From positions 85,004,702 to 85,068,701 of the forward strand of contig NC_065881.2 in the NCBI RefSeq assembly GCF_932274485.2: a stretch of 64,000 nt of DNA. The letters run 5' to 3'. This stretch comes from Patella vulgata (Eukaryota; Mollusca; Gastropoda; Patellidae). Shown in pieces: positions 40,001 through 51,900 of the stretch; the stretch's first letter is position 1; each line of letters opens with the position of its first letter. The notes beneath the pieces were generated by a model. The model saw only the letters and a list, made by a program, of their open reading frames with translations, searched no databases and was not told the origin of the DNA. Position numbers and translations under genes: made by a program.

Positions 40001-43000
40001 TTTTCAATATATCAATCTTTCATTATCTATTTTTAAACTATTATAGCGAGAAACAATCTGGTTAAAACACAGATCCTATTTCGTTTCGTTTTTATAGTTC
40101 AAGATTTCGTTTTACTTGTCTTTACTACACTTGGATCTGGAAGAGTTGTTATTTAACTCGTGTTCTGAATGGTGTCAGGGATAAGGCAATGAAACGGTCT
40201 GTTACGGCGAGCTTTAGGCGTGTTTTGCACGGAACTGTGGGTAATCCACTAGTAAAATCAATGCTGATTGGTTAATCAAATGTCTGACATCATAGGGTCA
40301 TATGATGTGACCTATCGCTATAACTTGTCAGATCTTCATGTAGTGTAGGCCATCGAAAGTATAAAAAAACGAAACGAAATATAAATCTGTATTTTAATCA
40401 GATTGAGCGAGAAAGGTCAGCTCTTTATCTTAATTCTATATAAAGTATCTTTATTACAGAGTTTATATTTCGGGACGCGATCAGTCAAAATAAAACTTAC
40501 CCCGAGCTGTATTTATCTAAATGTTATTGTTTAATATTTTAATTTTTATTTTATTAGATTTAAGAGACGGTGCCTACCATATATGGATTGAAGTAAACCC
40601 GTCAGGTAACTATTAGCAACGATTACAAGACTGGGTATTTACGTTGTGTCCATACAACTGTTTAGGTATCGTTGAAACAGGTCGACAATATCCTATTTCG
40701 CCAATTCAAAACTTCATAGAATCTACGATAAATTGTAACACTACAGGGCCCTTATCTACGAAAACTTAAAGTAAGTTACAACCGAAATTTTAAGAAATAC
40801 TGCAATTCGATTGGCTGACCAGTAAAATCAATTTGCATATATCCAATGAAGTTGCAGTATTTCTTAAAATTTCGGTTGTAACTTAGTTTAAGTTTTCGTG
40901 AATAAGGGCCCTGTTTTTAGAATTCGGATGTTTTATTAGCATCGTATTTTGTTTTATAACTTTTAGATAACACCATGTTGTCGATGACCTGGCAGACGAA
41001 GATGATAAACAACGTAACTTTAATACCCACCAATGTAACTATAGTTACTAGAAGTCAGAATCAGTTACTTCCCTTTATTTGCCAGAAACCGTGCCCAGGT
41101 AGGTCTAACTACATATGGTTTGAATGTGCTTTGAAAATTGTTCTTCAATACTAACTGGGGATTGGATGGTCGAATGGTAAGCACGTGCGCGCTGTATCAT
41201 ATAAGGCCTGTCATTGAGTCAACTGACGTGGTTTCGAATCCCCGGTTGAACGTGAAAAGGAGTAGGGTCCCCGGGTTCTCCGATTTCCTCCCCCTGCTAA
41301 AAAACCCTATGCGCAAGCAAATTATTGAAATAAAATTAAACCATATGTTAGTCCCGAAATGACCTAGTTTGTGTCGAGTGGACGTTAAACCCCATTTCTC
41401 TCTCCTATCTACAATCTGATATAAATGGCGATATTATTATGTTCAAAGTTTATTTTTCTATTATCTAGTTTCACCAGACGAGCATCAAGTAGTAACAATA
41501 AACACATACCAAGGTGCAATAACAATTCCGGAACAAGATGGCGGCGTGTATCAAAATAACCTTGACCTTTATTGGAAAGTGAAAGTAGACAACCGTCGTA
41601 TCATACTAACTGTTGTTGAATTAGACGTTGAATATCAAATAGATTGTCTGTATGATTATTTCATGATAAACGACAGCCACCAGGTAATAAAACTATGCGG
41701 GAATTTAACTAAACCCAGACATATACTATCGTCCGATGACGAACTGAACTTGAGGTTTGTCAGTGATGGTTCCATAGGAAGGGCGGGGGTCAAAGTTCAG
41801 TGGAAAGCAGTGAATATGGAGATGTGTTCGAACTTACGGTTGACTAATCAATCAGGAATTTTTTCTAGCTTCAACCTGGGATTACCTTTCGCGGCGGATG
41901 TGGACTGTGTGACGACTATCATTGGAGAGGTTGGGTCGCGTGTTCTATTAACTTTCACATCTCTGATTCCGCCAGTCGTAGCAGATAATTTAGCCTGCAG
42001 CGTGGCAGTGGATATTGGTAGCAGTGTTCTTTGTGTTAGCAATATGACAATCGAAGGCAAAGAATTTATATCCAGTGGTAATATTATAAAGATATTATAC
42101 AGAGCCAAGGAATTAAGGGAGACAGACGGCTTTAAAGGGTCCTATACGACAGGTAAGTAACTGGTTTGCGACATACGAACCGCGGTGGCTCAACGAATAA
42201 GGCGCTGACTCCCTAACCAGGAAGCAGTGGTGGATCTAGAAACTCTCAACTAGACGGGGGGGGGGGGGTCCAAATCTAGGGCGCCACCCATGATCGAAAC
42301 CACACCTCTTGACTCAACGACAGACCTTCTTATCTAAAGCGCAAGCGTTAAACCATTCAAGAGAGCGGGGGGGGGGGGGGTAACGTCTACTCGACACAAA
42401 CTATGTCATTTCGGGACTAACATATGGTTCAATCTTATTTCAATAATTCGTTTGCGCGTAGGGGTCTTAAGCAGTTGGAGGAAACCTGACGACCCGAAGA
42501 AAACTCACGAGATTGGACAGGCGACCCTACTCCTTGTCACGTACGAGAGGGGAATCGAAACCACGGCAGTTGACTCAATGACAGACCTAATGATACAGCG
42601 CGCATACACCCTGAGATAAGACGGAACAAGCTTGTCGTTCCCTGATATACGAACAGCACACCACTTTTCGGAAAGTTTAACAATATTATTTTGAATGTTT
42701 TTATTTAGTTGGTACTTCCGGTGGTGGTGTTTTAAAGAATAGACAAGAATTAGAAGTTGATGATAGTATAATAATATACAGTTTAAACTACCCGTATCAC
42801 CACACAGATGATTATAGATATACAACACTTATATCAGCTCCTATACGATATAAACTATTAATAACCTTCACCTTTGTAGGCTTAAACAGGTAGGTACACC
42901 TTTACCTGTATCACCTTCTTCCTTACCCGTATCACCTCCAATAACACCCTTCAGCCCTTTCCACCCAGGGATGGATTAAGCTTGCATGGGGCTCCTGGCT

Positions 43001-46000
43001 TAAAATGTCGGCGACGTGAAGCTAGCTTGTTCGTTGTTTGTTGTTCGTTATTCACTGGATATAGAATTAGTAATATAATAAAGGCACTTTTAGAGCTAGT
43101 TTGTTGTTCGGTATTCGCGAATAACGAACAACGAGCTGGTTTGTTGTTCGTTATTCGCCAGATATAGAATTAGTAATATAATAAAGGCACTTTTAGAGAG
43201 ACTATGCCGGGAGTGGGTTTTTATTAGCCTAATTGGTTCATAAATATTCTAAGTCTTGGGTAAAAGATTCCAACAACCTCTCATTATACCCGAACAACGA
43301 GCTGTTTCATATTGGCGAACAACGAACAACGAGCCAGTTTGTTAGAATATTTATTCCCAAGACTTTGAAGATTTATGAACCAATTAGGCTAATAAAAACC
43401 AACTCTCGGCATATTCTCTCTAAAAGTGCCTTTATTATATTACTCATTCCATATCTGGTGAATAACGAACAACAAACCAGCTCGTTGTTCGTTATTCGCG
43501 AATAACGAACAAGAATAACGAACAAAATCCAGCTCGTTGTTCGTTATTCGCGAATACCGAACACCGAACAACGAACAACAAGCTAACTTCATGTCGCCTA
43601 AAATGTCAATGGGCGCCTTGCATAAACAGTCAAAAGTCGGGGGGGGGGATGTTCTGGTCATTTCCCGTCATACTCACACAAATGCAATTTGTATATCAGT
43701 GGGGATCTACGGTGGCTAATTGGGTAAGACGCTTGCTCGTTAGTCTGGAGGTCGCATGTTCGATCCCTGCATTGGCCGAGAAAACTCATCAGGATTTTTT
43801 TCTGACGTGGTTTCCCCTTGTCAGTGGAGCAGAACGGAGGCCCTGACAAGGACAGCTGTCTAGTCGTTCGTATGGGACGAAAAACCGAGGTCCCTTGTAT
43901 ACATTGGCACGCAAATTAAAGACCACTTAGCAGTTGGAATTCGATATAAGAGTAGGCTATAGTGCCACTGCCCTTGCAAATGTCCCTCATAGCACACAGT
44001 ATGGCGTATGCCCGTCTTCACTAGCCCAGTATAGGAGCAGAACAGTAGGACGTTAAACCCCATTTCATTTTATTTCACTTGTATATCAGTATGGTAGATA
44101 AATAGATTTATTTGGTACAACATGATAAATTACATATTTAATTATGGAAGAAATTTGTTTTTAGAACTAATTTGAGGGCCCCTTTAGTATTGGTACCCCT
44201 GGCTACAGCCCAGCCACCCCAACCCCACACCCAGCTCTGTCCCCACCTTCCTTGAATATGCAAGAGCTAAATCTTCCTATTGCAGGTCTTTCTTTAGGCC
44301 TGACATGTTATATAAACTATTAATACAATTAGACATTAATTAACTTATCCATACCATAATCAACTCTCGATGTCATCGCTAGCTTTCGTTATTTAGTGGA
44401 TTTGAATACGGTTTATGATGTATGATTTATTTAACGTATAAATGGATAATCGAGACTGTTTATTAACGTACCGACGGTAGTAATGACATTGGTGGATAGC
44501 ATAAAATTGAATCGCTAATATCTCGGTTCAGACTGGATCAATTTGGCTGAATATTTCAGCATATTCCCTTTAAATCATCTAGTTTTTAACTATTATAGCA
44601 AGAACCGGCAGCTCTTTACCTAATCTCCCATAATGTCCCTTTAACAAAATATTTTTTTTGTCTTCAGATACAATGGTAGCTGTGTTAACTCCACACTAGT
44701 GGTTACTGAGGTATCATTTGGCGACCAGTATCACAAACAACTCGTCAATCTCTGTGAGGCCATTAAAAACAATGAAACCAGTGCGCAGAATCGTACTCTT
44801 AGTATTGTATCAGAGTTTCACCAAGTTGAATTGGATATCCGATATTCACAGAACAGATATAACAGTCTGTATCAAGCATTTACTGTAAACATATCGACCA
44901 TATTAGGTAAATATTCAGTTTTAAGTTATCGTCTTGTGCGAAAAATCATTTGCGATCATTTTGTCATTGCTGCATCTAGTGTCCCCGCGTCTGCCTCTAT
45001 CAATGGATCCAAAACATAAATGCCCCCCCCCCCCCCCGCTCCATCAATGGATAGAAAATTTAAATACCTCAACACTATTAGTGGATTTAAAATTGGAATA
45101 CCCCGCTACTATCAGTGGATCGAAACTTTAATTACCCCGCCACTATTTGTGGATCTAGAATTTAAATACACCGCCACTATTTGTGGATCTAGAATTTAAT
45201 TACCCCGCCACTATTTGTGGATCTAGAATTCAAATACACCGCCACTATTTGTGGATCAAGAATTTAATTACCCCGCCACTATTTGTGGATCTAGAATTTA
45301 AATACACCGCCACTATTTGTGGATCTAGAATTTAAATACACCGCCACTATTTGTGGATCTGAAATTTATATACCGCCACTATTTGTGGATCTATATAACT
45401 TGGAACTTAACTTAGTTATAATACTTGGAAATTAACCTAGTTATAAATACTTGGAACTTAACTTGGTTATACATGCTTGTAACTTAACTTGGTTATAAAT
45501 ACTTGGAACTTAACTTGGTTATAAATACTTGGAACTTAACTTAGTTATACATACGTGGAACTGAACTTGGTTATAAATACTTGGAACTTAACTTGGTTAT
45601 AAATACTTGGAACTTAATTATGAATACTTGGATTTCGACAGGAACAGGTCAAGACTTCGTCAGTCATTGATCATAATTCGTCATTCACTAGTCAATTTAT
45701 TTTCAATATCTTTTTGTTTTCAGACGTACATTTTCTTGAAGCGACGAGAGGGATATCTAATGGTGTTCTAGAGTCGTGTGTTGAAGACACGTGTTTGAAT
45801 AATAGCACGTGTAAAACTATGACGTCATCGTCATATACATGTCATTGTTCACAGTTCTATACAGGTAGGTCCCCGTCCACGTGATGCTCTGATACTAAAA
45901 TAATTTGGTAGGGAGGGGTGTGGGGTGTCTTACGCATGCGCTTTAGATCATAAGATCTGTCAAGTGACCTGGTTTCGATCGCAAGCAGATACGTCACAAG

Positions 46001-48944
46001 GAGTAGGGTCGCTTGCTAATTAAACCTTGTGGGTTTTCTCAAGGTTCCCTGGTTTCCTCCCACTGCTCTACAAGGACAGCTGTCTAGTCGTTCGGATGGG
46101 ACGAAAAACCGAGGTCCCATGTACACATTGGCGTGCATGTAAAAGATCCCTTGGCAGTTGGAATTCGATATAAGAGTAGGCAGTAGCGCCGCTGCCCGGG
46201 CAAAATTTCCCTCATAGCACACTGTATGGCGTATGTCCGTCTTCATTAGCCCAGTTTAGGAGCAGAACAGTAGGACGTTAAACCCCATTTCATTTCATTT
46301 CTGTTCTGTTTGATCGAAAAATGTCAGACATGCATTCAGTGTTACAAAATACCAATCTGATGAAACAAGATGTAGAAGATTGAAACATTAGATTAGGACT
46401 ACCATCATTAGTTTGTTAAAGGCTCAATACCACTCTTGTTGTAACTGAATAATATGTCCCAATCATTATTCTGGTCAACAAATTGTACTATTTTACAATA
46501 TTCCAATTAATTGATGATACAAATTTCATCTTAACACACCTAATTTAAAAAATTGGAAAAATTCAACTAAATGATTTGAAAAGCCTGACGTAAAGCTTTT
46601 CAAATGTGACTTGGATTTAAAAATATTTTTGAACCCTCTGGACAAGTAAAATAGGATTTAATGGATAGTTTACACAACAGGTAGGACACTAACACATCTA
46701 GTACTTAGAATAAGGCTATTTTTTATTTTCTGGAGCTGTCAAGCCAGCAAGGGTGTTATCGTCCCTTTAAAGAAGCATTATATAAGAGGTGGGGGTCACG
46801 GTGGCTAAGTGGGTAAAACGCTGGCTCGCAAGCTTGGAGGTCGGATGTTCGATCCCTGCATTGTCAGCTGTCTAGTCGTTGGGATGGGACGAAAAACCGA
46901 GGTCCCGAGTACACGTTGGCGTGCCACGTAAAAGATTCCTTGACAGTTAGAATTCGATATAAGACTAGGCCCTAATACTGCTGCCCGGGCAAAATTCCCC
47001 CCATGTTACGCTGTATGGCGTTTGCCCATCTTCATTAGCCCATTTCGGAGCAAAACAGTATGACGTTAAACGCCATTTCATTTCATTTATATAAGAGCTA
47101 AATCTGCCTATTGCAGGAGGTTGGATGGTCTTATGAATAATAAGGTCTGTCATTGAGTCAACTGGCGTGGTTTCGATTCCCCGGCTGTACATGACAAGGA
47201 GTAGGGTCACCTGCCCAACCTCGTGGGTTTTCTCCGGGTCCTCCGATTTCCTCTCGCTGTAATAAAAATTGAACCATATGTTAGGTCCGAAATGACCTAG
47301 ATTGTGTCGAGTGGACGTTAAACCCCATGTTATAATCGACTCTCTTTAGACCATCGTATGGTTGTGATATTGAATAGATTAGAAATGAAATGGGGTTTAA
47401 CGTCCTACTGTTCTGCTCCTAACCTGGGCTAATGAAGACGGGCATACGCCATACAGTGTGCTATGAGGGAAATTTTGCCCGGACAGCGGCACTACGGCCT
47501 ACTCTTATATCGAATTCCAACTGTCAAGGGATCTTTTACGTGCACGCCAATGTGTACACGGGACCTCGGTTTTTCGTCCCATCCGAACGGCTAGACAGCT
47601 TTCCTTGTCAGCCCCTCCGTCCTGCATCACTGACAAGGGAGAACCACGCCGGAAAATCTGGATGAACTTTCTCGGCCAATGCAGGGATCGAACACCCGAC
47701 CTCCAGGCTAGCGAGCTAGCGTCTTACCCACTTAGCCACGTGATCCCCTGAATAGATTAGAATTACCGCCAGATTTAAAAAATTTAACGATGAGATTTAG
47801 TCTCGATTGTCTAGTACTATTTTTACGATAATAAACGATCTAAACTACAGCTTAAAACACACACAACTTTATTTATATGAAAGTAATTTAAATGAAATTT
47901 TCAGTATATACATTTTTGATTATCATTTTTGAACTATTATAGCAATAACGATTAGCTCTTTATCTAAATCATATATTATGATGCATCTTTAAGCTGACTT
48001 GACATTTACATTTGACTATATTTACTTCAGGTTTACTATGTCAGGTCACGTGGTGTGAACTCGGTCCTTGTGATCGTGGAACGTGTCGTCACGATTCGAC
48101 CAATTATCAATGTGACTGTCAATACGGACACTGGGGAAGACATTGTCACATGACGTCACAAGAATGTTCGATATCTGTGTGTAATGGGAATGGACAGTGC
48201 ACAGGCAGCGCCAATACACCAACATGTCGATGCCAGGTTCTATTTAAAGGTGAACTTATCAATTTGCTATTGTTTGTTTTTTTTTAGTCCTATCTTTTAT
48301 TTCAAACAGCTCTTCTGTGTCGTTTAAACGAGCTTTCTATTTGTTTGTTTTCTGTATTTTAAACATTGTTTTGTGAATCTTGAAAGCATACGCCTGAAAA
48401 AGATTTAATTGAAAACAATTCTTCGGGTTGGATGGCCGAATGGTTAGCACGTTGCATGATTTCAATTCTCCGGTTGTAGTTACAAGGAGTAGGGTCGCCT
48501 GTCTAACCTCGTGGGTTTTCTCTGGGTCCTCCGGTTTCCTCGAACTGGAGGGGGGGTGTGTGAATGTTTAGCACGTGCGTGATTTCGAATACCCGGTTGT
48601 ACGTGACAATGAATAGGGTCGCCTGTCCAACCTCGTGGGTTTTCTCCGTGTTTCCGGTCCCCTCTCACTGCTTAAGACCCCAACGCGCAACGCGCAAGCG
48701 AATTAATGAAATAAAATTAAAACCATATGTTAGTCCCGAAATGACCTAGTTTGTGTCGAGTGGACGTTAAACCCCATTTCTCTCTGTCTGTCTGTCTCTC
48801 TTTCCTCCCTATGCTAAAGACGCCTACGCGCAATCGAATTAATAAAATAAATCTGAATTATATGTTAGTCCCGAAATGACCTAGCTTGTGCTCTTTCTCT
48901 TAGTCCCGAAATGACCTAGTTTGTGTCGAGTGGACGTTAAACCC

Positions 48945-48996
<52 letters not shown>

Positions 48997-51900
48997 GTAT
49001 CCATTGTAAGGCAACGCTATTTTTAAAACAAGTTTGCCTACTTGATTATCTGATTTGTTTATTTACAGGTTCCAACTGTTCCCAGGCTATCGTCGTATTA
49101 ACACCTCAATCCTCAATCAGTGATATTTTGATGAGCGAACCAATCTGGATTGGTCTCATAGTCATTCTCTCCGTGCTCTGTTTTTTTGGAATTTTTTACC
49201 TCATCCGAAGAAAATGCGGCAAATATTTCAAATGTTGTGAACCCAATAAAAAGAAGACGCCGAACAAAGATAACAGTGAGTAAACGAAAACGAGGCTATT
49301 AAATGGGAGAACGCTAGATCGGCGACGGTCCTGCACATTTGAGCACATATGACGTCATATGTGGGTTAGGGTAAGGATTAGGACCTGCAGATTTCGTCAA
49401 AGTTTCGAGATTGTAAACAGGGCTAGCGATAACTCTACCGCTGGTTCAAGCCTTACCCTTACCCTATCTGTTTCACAGAGAATTACGAATCTTCTCTAAT
49501 ATCTCTGTAAAAGATGACTGCCTTTAACACGTGCCGTCACAGCACGCGGCGTCAAGCATTGGCTGAATGGCGCGTGCATTGTTTACATAAGACGTTACAG
49601 CTTCGGGCAGAATGCTGCCTTTTAGTCATTTTAATACCCATTTTACACTAAATAGGAAATATTTTTTACCTACAAATACGTCAAACGTCTTTATTTATTT
49701 TTCTAATACATCATAGAAATGTTTTAGAATTTAATTTGTCGGTGGAAAAAAGTTAATATTTAAGACTCATTAAGTCGCATTGATGTCATCCTTATCAGTC
49801 ATTGTAGCGCCTAGCGAATATTCACTGCGGATCAGTGTGACCCTTACCCTAACGCACAATCCGCATATGACGTCATATGTGCAGGACCGTCTCCGATCTA
49901 ATGTTGTCCCATAAAATGGGGTGACTGCGCTTGGACGCTTGGACACTAAGTAATGAATGTGGGTGTCTTTTGACCCAAACACCGGATTCGTAATACATCA
50001 TCTTGGCTCATTAACTAGGACGTCAGGGTTTCGATCCCGGTGTTGCCCGAAATAGTACATAGGGATTTTCCATCGTGGTTGCCCCTTGTGGGTGTGGCAA
50101 GCAACAGTGTATATTCTATCGGGTAGGACAAAAAAAACGAAGTCCCCTGTACACTTTGGCGTGCACGTAAAAGAACACTAGAGAATTAGAATTCGAAAAA
50201 TAAAGTAGTCCGTAGTGCCGCTGTCCGGGCAAAATGTCCCCTTATAGCACACTATGTGGCTTAGTTGGTACGAAAAAAGCAGAACGTTAAACACCATTCC
50301 ACTTTTATCTCTTAAAATGGTAATAAGCTATTCTAAGAAATTTCCGTCTTACGACCTTTAACTAATTATGACCGCATTATAACCATGACGACTAGATTGA
50401 TGGGATGATGTTAACCAGTGTCATAGGCCTAATTTGTGTCGTCTGTTACGGGGGTGTTAGTTATGACGAGGTCAGGATCTTCACAGATGGTACACGCCAT
50501 AAAATGTATTTATGTAGAAGCCTGTCAAATCATTTAACATCAATCACTAAAACCCAAAAATAAATTGAAACATTCCGAGCCGGAAATAGGCTCCACATAG
50601 TAGGACTAACAGTCTAAGATTATTAACTGCTTCCCTTGGTCTTAGGTAGTGCTGGGGGTTGGATGGCTGAATGGTTAGCGTGCGCGCGCTGTATCATAAA
50701 GTCTGTCATTGAGTCGACTGGCGTGGTTTCGAATCCCCGGTTGTACGTGACAAGGAGTAGGGTCGCCTGTCCAACCACGTGGGTTTTCTCCGGGTCCTCC
50801 GGTTTACTCCCACAGCTAAAGATCCCTACGCACAAGCGAATTATGGAAATAAAATTGAACCATATGTTAGTCCCGAAATGACCTAGTTTGTGTCGAGTGG
50901 ACGTTAAACCCCATTTCTCTCTCTCTCTCCCTTTTTGCATGACATTTTTGCTTGACGTTTTGGTCTAGCATCGAATTGAATTTCCTTTTTCTGCCAGGTA
51001 TTGGTGAATATTCGTGATTTTAAGGCGGGAGGATCAGGAAGCAAACAGACATAAATGACGTCGCTTCCTTTGACTATTTCCATATTTGGTGTTATATTTT
51101 TCAGAGAAAGATAAAACTGATATGAATGAAACAACGTTCTCCAGTGATATATACTCAGTGGAAAAATCCTTACAAAAGTTTACCAACATACCACCCATAT
51201 TAATAACACCGTATACCCCAGTTTCTGAGGTACGTAGTTAAATATTCAAGTCTACCCTGACTCGACTCTTTGCAATAGTAAAATAATCATAAAAACCCAT
51301 ATAAATTGAAATGGCCTGGTCCTGTGAGGGGCCCCACTTAAGAAGCATGTAAATGGTGCTTTCTAGAGTACCAACTATATAATATCACAGGACAAGCCCA
51401 CCAATTCATCAAAAACGACATTAATTCAAGACTTTAAATGGCCCTTAAACTACGTTATGGACCCTCGAGCTTAAAAACTAGCAGGCTCCTTCCCAGTCCA
51501 TTCCTGTCCTACGCCACTTGTTTTCTCAATCCATCCCTATCTTACGCTACTTGATCGTCTTCTCAGACAATCCCTGCCTTACGCCACTTGTTTACTCAAC
51601 CTATCCCTGTCCTACGCCACGTTTTTCTCGGTCCATCCCTATCTTACGCTACTCGTCTTCTCAGACCATCCATGTCCTACGCCATTTGTCTTCTCAGTCC
51701 TTCCCTGTCCTACGCCACTCAGAATAGCGCTGTGACGTAGAACAAGTCTGACGTCATTTAGAGACTATAAAACGTGGTAACTGCGCAGTCATTATTAAAC
51801 GGTAGTAGATCCTACCGTACTGAAATGATGAAATGAAATGGGGTTTAACGTCCTACCGTTCCGGTCAACTGGGCTTATGAAGACGGGACACAAACGTAAA

